A stretch of DNA of 64,000 bases from Bhargavaea cecembensis (GCF_001619585.1 NZ_LQNT01000001.1:1-64000), one strand, 5' to 3'. Numbered from the stretch's first letter, positions 1 to 8,987 are shown. Notes: generated by a model not told the origin, from the sequence alone. A program made the numbers and translations.

Positions 1-64
1 ACATGAAAGATCCGGTACTTTACAATGTCCCGTTTATCCGGTTTTGAAAGAACAAAAAAAGTTC

Positions 65-92
65 TTGCCAAATCGACAGGAACTGCTATAAT
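65..92 (+). promoter_or_regulatory. Sigma-A promoter of the 5S-tRNA operon
   Basis: TTGCCA (65-70) and a perfect TATAAT (87-92) are separated by 16 bp and sit 26 bp before the 5S gene. This would start a transcript that covers 5S and the whole tRNA array. Positions 1-60 look like spacer before 5S, with a GTTC/GAAC-rich stretch of the sort found between 23S and 5S; no 23S end can be identified. Confidence 0.75.
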
Positions 93-117
93 AATAGTTG
101 TCCTTTCAAAAAGAATA

Positions 118-238
<121 letters not shown>

Positions 239-273
239 GATTTCTTTAACAGGATACACGGTTTAATCTGTAT

Positions 274-349
274 GGAGGATTAGCTCAGCTGGGAGAGCAT
301 CTGCCTTACAAGCAGAGGGTCGGCGGTTCGAGCCCGTCATCCTCCACCA
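274..349 (+). tRNA. tRNA-Val (anticodon TAC)
   Basis: Full cloverleaf with acceptor GGAGGAT/ATCCTCC, anticodon loop CTTACAA and encoded CCA. First gene of the tRNA array. Confidence 0.97.
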
Positions 350-358
350 TTTCAGAAA

Positions 359-434
<76 letters not shown>

Positions 435-442
435 CTTCAGAC

Positions 443-518
443 GAGCCATTAGCTCAGTTGGTAGAGCATCTGACTTTTAATCAGAGGGTCGCAGGTTCGA
501 GCCCTGCATGGCTCACCA
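443..518 (+). tRNA. tRNA-Lys (anticodon TTT)
   Basis: Acceptor GAGCCAT/ATGGCTC, anticodon loop CTTTTAA, CCA encoded. Confidence 0.97.
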
Positions 519-540
519 CCCTTTATATATACCACATCAT

Positions 541-628
541 GCGGGTGTGGCGGAATGGCAGACGCGCTAGATTCAGGTTCTAGTGTCCTTTACCGGACGT
601 GGGGGTTCAAGTCCCTTCACCCGCACCA
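541..628 (+). tRNA. tRNA-Leu (anticodon CAG)
   Basis: Class II tRNA with a long variable arm. Anticodon stem CTAGA/TCTAG encloses loop TTCAGGT. CCA encoded. Confidence 0.96.
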
Positions 629-663
629 TTTTTATTGTAAGTGATCAACAACCACTTATTTAT

Positions 664-738
664 GCGGAAGTAGTTCAGTGGTAGAATACCACCTTGCCAA
701 GGTGGGGGTCGCGGGTTCGAATCCCGTCTTCCGCTCCA
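664..738 (+). tRNA. tRNA-Gly (anticodon GCC)
   Basis: Acceptor GCGGAAG/CTTCCGC, anticodon GCC, CCA encoded. Confidence 0.97.
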
Positions 739-747
739 TTTATTTCC

Positions 748-836
748 GCCGGGGTGGCGGAATTGGCAGACGCACAGGACTTAAAATCCTGCGGTAGGTG
801 ACTACCGTACCGGTTCGAGACCGGTCCTCGGCACCA
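748..836 (+). tRNA. tRNA-Leu (anticodon TAA)
   Basis: Class II tRNA with a long variable arm, anticodon TAA, acceptor starting GCCGGGG, CCA encoded. Confidence 0.96.
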
Positions 837-854
837 ACTATTTTTATTATGAAT

Positions 855-931
<77 letters not shown>

Positions 932-941
932 TTTATATCAA

Positions 942-1018
942 CGGGAAATAGCTCAGCTTGGTAGAGCACTTGGTTTGGGACCAAGGGGTCGCAGGTTCGA
1001 ATCCTGTTTTCCCGACCA
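942..1018 (+). tRNA. tRNA-Pro (anticodon TGG)
   Basis: Acceptor CGGGAAA/TTTCCCG, anticodon TGG, CCA encoded. Confidence 0.97.
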
Positions 1019-1030
1019 CCCTTATATGAT

Positions 1031-1106
1031 GGGGCCTTAGCTCAGCTGGGAGAGCGCCTGCTTTGCACGCAGGAGGTCAGCGGTTCGATCCCGCTAGGCT
1101 CCACCA
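1031..1106 (+). tRNA. tRNA-Ala (anticodon TGC)
   Basis: Acceptor GGGGCCT/AGGCTCC, anticodon TGC, CCA encoded. Confidence 0.97.
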
Positions 1107-1119
1107 TTTATATTATCCT

Positions 1120-1193
1120 GGCGGTGTAGCTCAGCTGGCTAGAGCGTACGGTTCATACCCGTAAGGTCGGGGGTTCGATCCCCTCCGCCGCCA
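1120..1193 (+). tRNA. tRNA-Met elongator (CAT), no encoded CCA
   Basis: Acceptor GGCGGTG pairs fully with CGCCGCC (1186-1192), and the discriminator is A1193. The next bases are TTG, so CCA is not encoded and must be added by CCA-adding enzyme. Loop TTCATAC and fully paired position 1-72 indicate the elongator rather than the initiator species. Confidence 0.93.
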
Positions 1194-1200
1194 TTGCAAA

Positions 1201-1277
1201 GGACCTTTAGCTCAGTTGGTTAGAGCAGACGGCTCATAACCGTCCGGTCGCAGGTTCGAGTCCTGCAAGGTCCACCA
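1201..1277 (+). tRNA. tRNA-Ile2 (CAT, lysidine type)
   Basis: Acceptor GGACCTT/AAGGTCC and loop CTCATAA. The body resembles bacterial tRNA-Ile2, whose C34 is modified to lysidine by TilS so that it reads AUA. This assignment rests on similarity to known Ile2 species and could be confused with Met. Confidence 0.85.
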
Positions 1278-1292
1278 TTTATTGGTTCAAAC

Positions 1293-1385
1293 GGAGGAAT
1301 ACCCAAGTCTGGCTGAAGGGGTCGGTCTTGAAAACCGAGAGGCGGGTAACACCGCGCGGGGGTTCGAATCCCTCTTCCTCCGCCA
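1293..1385 (+). tRNA. tRNA-Ser (anticodon TGA)
   Basis: Class II tRNA with a long variable arm, anticodon TGA, acceptor GGAGGAA/TTCCTCC, CCA encoded. It is followed by a 74-bp gap, the longest in the array. Confidence 0.96.
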
Positions 1386-1459
1386 TCTTTTGCGCCTCTT
1401 CAGTCTAGGGCAGCTCTGAACCAATTAAGCAAGTATGAAATAAAGATTTATATTATTAT

Positions 1460-1534
1460 CGCGGAGTGGAGCAGTGGCAGCTCGTCGGGCTCATAACCCG
1501 AAGGTCGCAGGTTCGAATCCTGCCTCCGCAACCA
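1460..1534 (+). tRNA. tRNA-fMet initiator (anticodon CAT)
   Basis: C1-A72 is unpaired at the acceptor end. The three G-C pairs at the base of the anticodon stem (GGG/CCC) are the initiator hallmark. CCA encoded. Confidence 0.96.
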
Positions 1535-1536
1535 AT

Positions 1537-1612
1537 GGTCCCGTGGTGTAGCGGTTAACATGCCTGCCTGTCACGCAGGAGATCGCGGGTTCGATTCCCG
1601 TCGGGACCGCCA
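1537..1612 (+). tRNA. tRNA-Asp (anticodon GTC)
   Basis: Acceptor GGTCCCG/CGGGACC, anticodon GTC, discriminator G, CCA encoded. Confidence 0.97.
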
Positions 1613-1641
1613 TTTTTACATAATGAACACCCTGTAATTTA

Positions 1642-1717
1642 GGCTTGGTAGCTCAGTCGGTAGAGCAAAGGACTGAAAATCCTTGTGTCGGCGGTTCGAT
1701 TCCGTCCCAAGCCACCA
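1642..1717 (+). tRNA. tRNA-Phe (anticodon GAA)
   Basis: Acceptor GGCTTGG with CCAAGCC, anticodon GAA, CCA encoded. In B. subtilis trnB the next gene is tRNA-His; here tRNA-Gly follows after 3 bp. Confidence 0.97.
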
Positions 1718-1720
1718 TTC

Positions 1721-1794
1721 GCGGATGTAGTTTAGTGGTAAAACCTCAGCTTCCCAAGCTGAAGTCGAGGGTTCGATTCCCTTCATCCGCTCCA
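1721..1794 (+). tRNA. tRNA-Gly (anticodon CCC)
   Basis: Acceptor GCGGATG/CATCCGC, anticodon CCC, discriminator T, CCA encoded. Confidence 0.96.
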
Positions 1795-1802
1795 GCGAGA
1801 CC

Positions 1803-1879
<77 letters not shown>

Positions 1880-1884
1880 TGTAT

Positions 1885-1959
1885 TCCGCAGTAGCTCAGT
1901 GGTAGAGCAATCGGCTGTTAACCGATCGGTCGTAAGTTCGAGTCTTACCTGCGGAGCCA
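1885..1959 (+). tRNA. tRNA-Asn (anticodon GTT)
   Basis: Acceptor TCCGCAG/CTGCGGA, anticodon GTT, discriminator G, CCA encoded. Confidence 0.97.
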
Positions 1960-1962
1960 TAT

Positions 1963-2053
1963 GGAGAAGTACTCAAGAGGCCGAAGAGGCGCCCCTGCTA
2001 AGGGCGTAGGTCGGGTAACCGGCGCGAGGGTTCAAATCCCTCCTTCTCCGCCA
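1963..2053 (+). tRNA. tRNA-Ser (anticodon GCT)
   Basis: Class II tRNA with a long variable arm, anticodon GCT, acceptor GGAGAAG with CTTCTCC, CCA encoded. Confidence 0.96.
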
Positions 2054-2059
2054 TTTATT

Positions 2060-2131
2060 GGCCCCTTGGTCAAGCGGTTAAGACACCGCCCTTTCACGGC
2101 GGTAACACGGGTTCGAATCCCGTAGGGGTCA
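2060..2131 (+). tRNA. tRNA-Glu (anticodon TTC), no encoded CCA
   Basis: Acceptor GGCCCCT pairs with AGGGGTC (2124-2130), and the discriminator is A2131. The following bases are TCA, so CCA is not encoded. It is the last tRNA and is followed at once by the terminator. Confidence 0.94.
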
Positions 2132-2133
2132 TC

Positions 2134-2173
2134 AAAAAAAGCAGCCATCCTTGTACAGGGTGGCTGCTTTTTT
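2134..2173. terminator. Bidirectional terminator after the tRNA array
   Basis: GCAGCCA (2141-2147) pairs with TGGCTGC (2161-2167). It is flanked by A7 upstream and T6 downstream, so it can end both the tRNA transcript and the leftward yteA transcript. Confidence 0.9.
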
Positions 2174-2189
2174 GCTTTTCGGATCGTGC

Positions 2190-2945
2190 TCATTCCTGGT
2201 CAAGGCGTTCACCGGTGTAGCTGTCGACCGTTTTATCCGGAATGTCCCCGATCGGGGATTCGAGGTCGACATCGTCAAGGTTCTCCTGGTACTCGTCCAT
2301 TGTATCCGAGCGCATGAATCCTTTTACGGTGCCTGTTTCGTCCGTGCTTGCGAATTCCTCGTATGTTTCCGTTGTTCCTTGTTCCATCGGATCCTTGTAG
2401 AGGTCATTGTAGTCGCCATGATCGCCGCTCATGTCGGACGGTGTCTCGGAGGTGCCATAGCGGGCTGCCTCCTGGAAGCTGTCCTGATAGTCCTCAATGC
2501 CGCCTTCCTTGCCGACCTCAAACGAGTTTGCCTGAACTGGTGCCGCCACATCCTGCAGGACATCTTCCTCGACAGGGCGGTCTTCCGGAATCTCAGTGTC
2601 CGCATGCTCAATGCAGCGATTCGTATAGGGGATGGCTTCCAATCGCTCAAACGGGATTTCCTCATTGCAGACTTCACAGACACCGTAATTTCCTTCCCGT
2701 ATTGCCTTCAGGGCATTCTCGACTTTTTCGAGTTCATCTTCTGCATGATTTTCAAGCGCCTGGTCCCGCTCACGGTCGTACAACTCCGTGCCCATATCGG
2801 CAGGGTGATTGTCTGCAAAGGAAAGTTCTCCGGAATCATCGCGCATACTGTCATCACGATCATTCTCTTCAGTTGTCTGACGATATTCCTGCTGCATTTG
2901 AATCAGCTCACGCTTGAGGATCGTCTTTTGCTGTTCGGTCAACAT
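2190..2945 (-). CDS. yteA: YteA-type TraR/DksA zinc-finger protein
   Basis: The 251-residue product is very acidic, with an N-terminal coiled coil (about 1-80) and a DksA/TraR-like finger. The metal ligands are C90, C93, C111 and H114, so the last ligand is His rather than Cys, as is usual in this Bacillus family. The C-terminal half is a low-complexity acidic tail rich in Asp, Glu, Ser and Thr. The ATG at 2945 is preferred over the GTG at 2954, because AAGGAAG lies 8 bp before the ATG and overlaps the GTG. Family members are annotated as sporulation-associated general stress proteins; the actual role is not established. It stands alone between the tRNA array and menA. Confidence 0.85.
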   Translation of the reverse strand: MLTEQQKTILKRELIQMQQEYRQTTEENDRDDSMRDDSGELSFADNHPADMGTELYDRERDQALENHAEDELEKVENALKAIREGNYGVCEVCNEEIPFERLEAIPYTNRCIEHADTEIPEDRPVEEDVLQDVAAPVQANSFEVGKEGGIEDYQDSFQEAARYGTSETPSDMSGDHGDYNDLYKDPMEQGTTETYEEFASTDETGTVKGFMRSDTMDEYQENLDDVDLESPIGDIPDKTVDSYTGERLDQE

Positions 2946-3070
2946 GGCTGTCACTTCCTTTTCATTTTAGATGATGGTCTGTATTTCATGAAGTTCATAA
3001 AGTTCATGAATCCTGCCATTGTCCCTCATCTTTTCCTTTTTGTCCGGATTGGTAAACCTTGCTCCATATC

Positions 3071-3099
3071 AAAAACCGCCTGCATCAAACAGGCGGTTT
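3071..3099 (-). terminator. Terminator of menA
   Basis: AACCGCCTG/CAGGCGGTT stem with a TTTTT run on the minus strand, 16 bp past the menA stop. Confidence 0.85.
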
Positions 3100-3114
3100 G
3101 TCGGTTTCGGTGAT

Positions 3115-4029
3115 TCAGTTCGTCCAGTATCCGAGAAGGAGTCCGATGCACAGAAGAAAGCCGAAGATCGTATTCGTCTGGGCGGTCGCTTTCATGGCAG
3201 GCATGACCTTGAGCGGGACATTCTCTTTCCTGAAGGTGCGGATGGCGCCAATCGGTTTTCCGATGCTGAGGAAGACGAGAAGTGCCCATGGTGTCAGAAT
3301 GCCCATAAGGACCATGGCAAGTATCCATAGGTACGATGCCGCAAAGAACAGGAGAAGAATCGTGACTGCGTTCTTTCTTCCTGCCAGAATTGCCAGCGTC
3401 TTGCGGCCGCCTTCTTTGTCGCCTTCCAGATCGCGGATGTTGTTTGACATCATGATCGCCCCGACGAGAATCATGCTGGGTACGGAAAGGGCGAGTGCCC
3501 ATCCGCTGACATGGCCGGCCTGGATGAAGTAGGAGATGAGTACGATCGCCATCCCCATCGTCACACCGGAGAACAGCTCTCCGAGCGGTGTATAGGCGAT
3601 TGGAAGCGGACCGCCGGTATACAGGTAGCCGATGGCCATGGCGACTCCACCGACCGCAAGAAGCCACCAGGAGGTGCTTCCGGCGATGTATAGCCCCATC
3701 AGTGCTGCGGCACCATAAAGTGCCAGTGCGAGGCCAAGAACGGTCGAAGGACTTACACCATTCCTGACGATGGTCCCGCCGATGCCGACGGACTGTTCAT
3801 TGTCCAGCCCGCGCTTGAAATCGTAATATTCATTGAACATATTGGTTGCTGCCTGCAGAAACAGGGTGGCCAGCATCATGAGGATGAAAAGTGTAAGATT
3901 GATCCGGGTTTCTGCGAGCGCGATGATGGTCCCGAGAAGCACCGGTACAAAGGACGCAGTGAGTGTATGAGGACGGGTCAGCTGCCACCAGATTCGCCAG
4001 CCTTCGTCCGCTTTGAGTGTTTGCTGCAT
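3115..4029 (-). CDS. menA: 1,4-dihydroxy-2-naphthoate polyprenyltransferase MenA
   Basis: This is an integral membrane UbiA-family prenyltransferase of 304 residues with about eight hydrophobic segments. It joins the polyprenyl chain to DHNA to give demethylmenaquinone. The two Asp-rich Mg-pyrophosphate motifs are visible: NMFNEYYDFKRG (63-74) and NNIRDLEGDKEGG (196-208). The start has a GGGAGAG SD. It is transcribed away from menF-menD-menH-menB-menE, and a minus-strand TATAAT lies at 4062-4067 in the shared intergenic region with only a weak -35. Length and motifs are normal for the family. Confidence 0.95.
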   Translation of the reverse strand: MQQTLKADEGWRIWWQLTRPHTLTASFVPVLLGTIIALAETRINLTLFILMMLATLFLQAATNMFNEYYDFKRGLDNEQSVGIGGTIVRNGVSPSTVLGLALALYGAAALMGLYIAGSTSWWLLAVGGVAMAIGYLYTGGPLPIAYTPLGELFSGVTMGMAIVLISYFIQAGHVSGWALALSVPSMILVGAIMMSNNIRDLEGDKEGGRKTLAILAGRKNAVTILLLFFAASYLWILAMVLMGILTPWALLVFLSIGKPIGAIRTFRKENVPLKVMPAMKATAQTNTIFGFLLCIGLLLGYWTN

Positions 4030-4116
4030 ATGGTTCTCTCCCTAAATTTCTTTCGTTCATCATTATAACGGAGAAAATGGGGAAAGGACAGAGGGGCACA
4101 CGGAATCGCCCGGATG

Positions 4117-4143
4117 TTGGCGAATCGTGCGTTGTGGTAAAAT
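4117..4143 (+). promoter_or_regulatory. Probable menF operon promoter
   Basis: TTGGCG (4117-4122) and TAAAAT (4138-4143) are spaced by 15 bp, 47 bp before the menF ATG. The spacing is short, so this is a tentative call. Confidence 0.4.
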
Positions 4144-4189
4144 AAATGGGCAAGGAATGACTGTAGCGAATAAGTTGGAGGGGTCTTGG

Positions 4190-5575
4190 ATGAAACGGAA
4201 AACGACTCCGGATTTAATAGCGGGGACAGGCCGCATGATGGACGGGCTCCGGTTCTACACGGAGACGGTCGAATCGGGCAGGCTGTCGCCGCAGGCATTT
4301 TTTGAAGCAGGCGAGGCCGAATTTTCCGGCCGGCGCTTTTATTGGGAGAACCGGGAGAAGACCCGGAAGATGGCCGGCATCGGGCATGCTGCCCGCCTGA
4401 CCAGCACTGTGGACGATGCCCGTTTCGAAGATATCCGGACACAATGGCAGCGTCTCTGCTCTGTGATTGTAAAGGAAGAGGGAGACCAGTCGCCGGTACT
4501 GTTCGGCGGCTTCTCATTCGATCCGGAAAATCGCAGGAAATCGGAATGGGAAGGCTTCCCGGCCGCCCTTTTTGTTGTCCCCCAGATTCAGCTGGTTGAG
4601 AAAGAAGGGCGCACATTCGTGTCGATCAACCTGATATCCGAGGAGGAGGCAGTGGCCGCTGATTTCGACAGACTGCGGCTGATCCGGGACAGGCTGATTC
4701 ACGAGGCACAGGTAAAGGAACGGGAGCCTGCAGTAAAGCCGGATGTTCTCCGGCTCAGAGAATATGCGAAGGATGACTACCTCCGTGCAGTGGAGGGGGT
4801 CCGGAACGGAATCCGTGAAGGCGGGCCGGAAAAGGTCGTGATTGCACGTTCCGTCGGACTCGACTTTGAAACGCCTGTCCGGCATTCGGAGGTGCTGGAA
4901 CACCTGTCTGCTGAACAGCAGGAAAGCTATCTGTTCGGCCTGGAGAGCGGTGAAGGGTTCTTTTTCGGAGCCACACCGGAACGGCTCGTCAAGATGGAAG
5001 ACGGCAAGAGCCAGACTGCCTGTGTGGCCGGTTCCATCCGCCGCGGCAAAACAGCTGAAGAAGACCGCCGGCTCGGCGAAGGGCTTCTGAAGGATCCGAA
5101 AAACCGCGAGGAACATCAGTTCGTTGTTCAGATGATCGGCGATGTATTCCGCAGTTTCTGCAGTGAAGTCCGTATCCCTGCAGGGCCGCGGCTGCTGAAA
5201 GTGCGTGACATCCAGCATCTGTTCACCCCTGTGGAAGGGACACCGAATACCGGAACAGATTTGCTTGATCTTGTCCGTGCCCTTCATCCGACACCTGCAC
5301 TGGGAGGCACGCCACGCAATGAAGCGCTCCGGATGATCCGTGAAAACGAGAAGATGGACAGGGGATTCTACGGTGCACCGATCGGCTGGATGGATACAGA
5401 CGGTGACGGAGAGTTTGCCGTTGCGATCCGTTCCGGTCTGCTGAAGGGTGACCGGGCACATCTTTATGCCGGGGGCGGCATCGTCGCCGGATCGGTCCCG
5501 GAAGAGGAATATGAGGAGACATGGGTGAAGTTCCGTCCGATGATGCGGGCGCTCGGGGGTGTCCTGCATGGATGA
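4190..5575 (+). CDS. menF: Isochorismate synthase MenF
   Basis: The 461-residue protein isomerises chorismate to isochorismate, the first committed step to menaquinone. The C-terminal two thirds is the chorismate-binding fold, with recognisable blocks VIARSV, FFFGATPERLV, HPTPALGGTP and GFYGAPIGW. The ATG at 4190 has GGAGGGG 6 bp upstream; an upstream GTG at 4127 lacks an SD. MenF and DhbC/EntC are paralogues, but position at the head of the men operon settles the role. It overlaps menD by 8 bp, implying translational coupling. Confidence 0.95.
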   Translation: MKRKTTPDLIAGTGRMMDGLRFYTETVESGRLSPQAFFEAGEAEFSGRRFYWENREKTRKMAGIGHAARLTSTVDDARFEDIRTQWQRLCSVIVKEEGDQSPVLFGGFSFDPENRRKSEWEGFPAALFVVPQIQLVEKEGRTFVSINLISEEEAVAADFDRLRLIRDRLIHEAQVKEREPAVKPDVLRLREYAKDDYLRAVEGVRNGIREGGPEKVVIARSVGLDFETPVRHSEVLEHLSAEQQESYLFGLESGEGFFFGATPERLVKMEDGKSQTACVAGSIRRGKTAEEDRRLGEGLLKDPKNREEHQFVVQMIGDVFRSFCSEVRIPAGPRLLKVRDIQHLFTPVEGTPNTGTDLLDLVRALHPTPALGGTPRNEALRMIRENEKMDRGFYGAPIGWMDTDGDGEFAVAIRSGLLKGDRAHLYAGGGIVAGSVPEEEYEETWVKFRPMMRALGGVLHG

Positions 5576-7286
5576 TCGGAAGATACTGACTTCGTATGTC
5601 CTGCGGATCCGGGAATCGCTGATCCGTGCGGGTGTCCGCCATGTGGTTGTGAGTCCGGGCTCCCGTTCGACACCGCTTGCCTATGCATTTGCCGATTCGG
5701 ACAGCGTCAGTATCCATCTCCAGACTGATGAACGTTCTGCGGCATTCTGCGGACTTGGCATGGCAAAGGCATCAGGAGAGCCGGTTGCCGTGCTTTGCAC
5801 ATCCGGCACGGCAGCGTCCAATTATATGCCGGCCGTCACGGAGGCGAAGTATGCCAGAGTGCCGCTGATCGTCCTGACGGCAGACCGTCCGCATGAACTG
5901 CGCGAGGTCGGCGCCCCGCAGGCGATTGACCAGCCGGGAATGTACGGAAGAATGGTCAAATACAGCGCTGACTTCCCGGTACCGGAGGATCGGACCGAAT
6001 CCCTGGAGTATATCGGCCGGCATGTGCAGCGCGCCGTCTCTGTTGCGACAGACGCACCGGCGGGCCCGGTCCATCTGAATATTCCTTTCCGGGAACCGCT
6101 TCTGATCGAGTTCGGGGCGGAAGACCCCGGGCTCTCATTCCGAAGCGTGCGCAGGGGCATGATGATCCCGGATCCGGAAATGGTCCGGTGGTTTACAGAA
6201 ACGGCTGCCGCTGCGGAACGGGGCCTCATCATTGCCGGAGAACTTCCTCCAGGCTTCGATAAAGAGACTTTCTGGAAGTTCGCTCGCTCCTTGGGCTGGC
6301 CGGTGCTGGCTGATCCGCTTTCAGGGCTGAGGAGCGGTATTTCAGGTGAGGCGGAAGCCCTTTGCATCGACCTGTATGATGCCATCCTGAAAAACGAACG
6401 GTTCAAGCAGGAAATGGCGCCGGATACTGTGATCCGTTTCGGGCCGCAGCCGGTATCCAAGCCGCTTACACAATTCCTGAACGGAAACCGCCCGGGTGTC
6501 TATATGGTCGTCGATGAAAGCCCATCGTTCCGCGATCCTTATCACCTGGCGACGGATCATCTTCAGTGCGCACCGGAAATGCTTCTCGAGATCCGGGCAG
6601 GAAATGCCCCTTCCGAATACGCCGCACTCTGGTCCGAAGCAAACCGTATTGCAACGGAAGAAACCAGGCGTGCGTTGAACGAAGGCACTGACGAAGGCGC
6701 GATGGCAGGTGTCCTGTTTGACGACATGCCCGACGGCAGTGACCTGTTCGCAAGTTCCAGCATGCCGATCAGGGACGTTGATACCTTTTTCATGCAGACT
6801 GACCGCGATATCGGGATTTTCGCCAACCGCGGCGTGAACGGCATCGACGGCGTCGTATCGACCGCTTTTGGCGTGCAGGCGGCAAGAAGGCGCCCGGCCT
6901 ATCTGCTGATTGGCGATCTGGCGATGCTGCACGATATGAACGGCCTGATTTCGAGCCGTTTCGATGAAACTGACCTCACCATCCTCGTGATGAACAATGA
7001 CGGCGGCGGCATTTTTTCTTATCTGCCTCAGGCAGGGGCCGGCCGTTATTTCGAGGAACTGTTCGGCACACCGACCGGGCTTAAATTCAGAGGCCTGGCC
7101 GATATGTACGGCTGCCAATACGATGCTGTGGAGTCAGCCGACGGGCTTAGGAATGCGCTTCGTCAGCCAAAACAGACAAACGTCAGGATCATTGAAGCAT
7201 TCAGCGACCGTCAGGTGAATTTGAAGGAACACCGCAAACTGTGGCAGGCAATCAGCGAAAGGCTGGATGCCGAATGGAAACACTGA
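5568..7286 (+). CDS. menD: SEPHCHC synthase MenD
   Basis: The 572-residue ThDP enzyme condenses isochorismate with 2-oxoglutarate to give 2-succinyl-5-enolpyruvyl-6-hydroxy-3-cyclohexene-1-carboxylate. The N-terminal pyrimidine domain shows VVVSPGSRSTP, and the C-terminal ThDP/Mg domain shows ANRGVNGIDG, IGDLAMLHDMNGL and NNDGGGIF. The start is ATG 5568 (MDDRKIL), inside the end of menF with a GGGGG-type SD. It overlaps menH by 13 bp. Length matches the family. Confidence 0.96.
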   Translation: MDDRKILTSYVLRIRESLIRAGVRHVVVSPGSRSTPLAYAFADSDSVSIHLQTDERSAAFCGLGMAKASGEPVAVLCTSGTAASNYMPAVTEAKYARVPLIVLTADRPHELREVGAPQAIDQPGMYGRMVKYSADFPVPEDRTESLEYIGRHVQRAVSVATDAPAGPVHLNIPFREPLLIEFGAEDPGLSFRSVRRGMMIPDPEMVRWFTETAAAAERGLIIAGELPPGFDKETFWKFARSLGWPVLADPLSGLRSGISGEAEALCIDLYDAILKNERFKQEMAPDTVIRFGPQPVSKPLTQFLNGNRPGVYMVVDESPSFRDPYHLATDHLQCAPEMLLEIRAGNAPSEYAALWSEANRIATEETRRALNEGTDEGAMAGVLFDDMPDGSDLFASSSMPIRDVDTFFMQTDRDIGIFANRGVNGIDGVVSTAFGVQAARRRPAYLLIGDLAMLHDMNGLISSRFDETDLTILVMNNDGGGIFSYLPQAGAGRYFEELFGTPTGLKFRGLADMYGCQYDAVESADGLRNALRQPKQTNVRIIEAFSDRQVNLKEHRKLWQAISERLDAEWKH

Positions 7287-8092
7287 CGGTGACGATCAGG
7301 GGAATCCGGGTCGGCTACCGCGAAGCCGGGAGGCCGGACGGGAAACCGCTGGTCTTGCTGCACGGCTTCACTGGTAGCTCAGCCGCCTGGACCGCAATTG
7401 CCGCCGATCTCGGTGAATACCGGCTCATCATGCCTGATCTGACCGGTCATGGAAATACCGAAGCACCGGGTGCTCCTGCCCGCTATGCGATGGAGGAACA
7501 GGTGTCGGACCTGGATGCGCTTTTCACCCGACTCGGGCTGGAACGCTTCAGCCTTCTCGGGTATTCGCTAGGCGGGAGGATTGCGATCGGCTATGCGGCT
7601 GCTCATCCGGAAAAGGTCAGCAGGCTCATTCTTGAAAGCACATCCCCCGGTCTGCGGACCGGGGACGAGCGCCGGGAGCGGCGGGAATCTGACGGAAAAC
7701 TGGCCGCATTTATCGAAAGGGAGGGCATCCTTGCCTTCACTGACCGCTGGGAGAACATCCCGCTGTTCGCCTCACAGAAACGGATGCCGGAACATGTCCG
7801 GCAGCGTGTCCGCCGCGGCCGCCTCGGCAATGATCCTGCCGGCCTCGCCGGAAGTTTGAGGGGCATCGGCACGGGAAGCCAGCCGTCCTACTGGGAGAGT
7901 CTGGAGCACTTTAGCATGCCGGTGACGCTGATCACCGGAACGCTGGATGTTAAGTACGTGAAGATAGCCGCAGACATGGTCCGGCGGCTGCCGGATGTTC
8001 ATCACGTGACCGTTCAGGACGCAGGTCATACGGTCCACGTGGAAAATCCGGCGCGCTTTGCTACAATGGTAAAGGAAGCTTTAAAGCCATAG
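7274..8092 (+). CDS. menH: SHCHC synthase MenH (alpha/beta hydrolase)
   Basis: This 272-residue alpha/beta hydrolase eliminates pyruvate from the MenD product to form SHCHC. The oxyanion region HGFTGSS, the nucleophile elbow GYSLGG (Ser98) and a C-terminal DAGHTVHVE (catalytic His) are present. The ATG at 7274 lies within menD. Only a distant AAGG precedes it, so coupling to menD translation is likely. The family is broad, but location between menD and menB makes the assignment firm. Confidence 0.93.
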   Translation: METLTVTIRGIRVGYREAGRPDGKPLVLLHGFTGSSAAWTAIAADLGEYRLIMPDLTGHGNTEAPGAPARYAMEEQVSDLDALFTRLGLERFSLLGYSLGGRIAIGYAAAHPEKVSRLILESTSPGLRTGDERRERRESDGKLAAFIEREGILAFTDRWENIPLFASQKRMPEHVRQRVRRGRLGNDPAGLAGSLRGIGTGSQPSYWESLEHFSMPVTLITGTLDVKYVKIAADMVRRLPDVHHVTVQDAGHTVHVENPARFATMVKEALKP

Positions 8093-8108
8093 ACAGGGGA
8101 GGAACCAC

Positions 8109-8927
8109 ATGACACGCCAATGGGAAACGATCCGTACATATGACGAGATCAAATACGAGAAATACAACGGCATCGCAAAAGTGACGATCAACCGTCCGCA
8201 TGTCCGCAATGCCTTCACACCGAAAACTGTAGAGGAAATGATTGATGCATTCTCCCGCGCACGCGATGACGACAGCATCGGCGTCATTGTCCTGACGGGC
8301 GAGGGCGACATGGCCTTCTGCTCCGGCGGTGACCAGAAAGTCCGCGGACACGGCGGCTATGTCGGCGATGACCAGATTCCGCGCCTGAACGTGCTGGATC
8401 TTCAGCGCCTGATCCGTGTCATCCCGAAACCGGTCGTCGCGATGGTGGCAGGCTATGCCATCGGGGGCGGACACGTCCTGCACGTTGTCTGCGACCTGAC
8501 CATCGCTGCAGACAATGCCATCTTCGGACAGACAGGGCCTAAAGTCGGCTCGTTTGATGCCGGGTATGGTTCCGGTTACCTGGCCCGCATCGTGGGCCAT
8601 AAAAAAGCCCGTGAAATCTGGTACCTGTGCCGCCAGTACAACGCTCAGGAAGCCCTCGACATGGGCCTGGTCAACACGGTCGTTCCGCTTGATCAGCTTG
8701 AAGATGAAACTGTCCAGTGGTGTGAGGAAATGCTCGAGAAGAGCCCGACTGCACTGCGGTTCCTGAAGGCAGCCATGAATGCCGACACGGACGGGCTGGC
8801 CGGTCTTCAGCAGATGGCGGGGGACGCGACACTCCTTTACTACACGACAGACGAGGCGAAGGAAGGCCGCGATGCGTTCAAGGAAAAGCGCAAGCCGGAC
8901 TTCGGCCAATTCCCTCGTTTCCCTTGA
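8109..8927 (+). CDS. menB: 1,4-dihydroxy-2-naphthoyl-CoA synthase MenB
   Basis: This 272-residue crotonase-fold enzyme cyclises O-succinylbenzoyl-CoA to DHNA-CoA. MenB hallmarks are seen: [11 protein letters not shown], the oxyanion segment [12 protein letters not shown], the [16 protein letters not shown] block and C-terminal [11 protein letters not shown]. The GGGGAGG SD lies 8 bp before the ATG, 16 bp after menH. A strong hairpin terminator follows before menE. Confidence 0.97.
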   Translation: MTRQWETIRTYDEIKYEKYNGIAKVTINRPHVRNAFTPKTVEEMIDAFSRARDDDSIGVIVLTGEGDMAFCSGGDQKVRGHGGYVGDDQIPRLNVLDLQRLIRVIPKPVVAMVAGYAIGGGHVLHVVCDLTIAADNAIFGQTGPKVGSFDAGYGSGYLARIVGHKKAREIWYLCRQYNAQEALDMGLVNTVVPLDQLEDETVQWCEEMLEKSPTALRFLKAAMNADTDGLAGLQQMAGDATLLYYTTDEAKEGRDAFKEKRKPDFGQFPRFP

Positions 8928-8940
8928 TCGTTGAAATTCG

Positions 8941-8969
8941 AAAAAGCCGCCTTATCGGGCGGCTTTTTC
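8941..8969 (+). terminator. Intra-operon terminator between menB and menE
   Basis: GCCGCC/GGCGGC stem flanked by A5 and T5, 14 bp after menB. No clear promoter is seen before menE, so menE probably depends on readthrough. Confidence 0.85.
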
Positions 8970-8987
8970 TGATGGAAAGGTGATAGC

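Noticed and set aside
2151-3113. Long plus-strand frame of 320 codons opposite yteA
   Set aside because: It runs antisense to yteA through its terminator and the menA terminator, has no SD, and its product is an implausible hydrophobic/Cys-rich string. YteA on the other strand has a clear family match.
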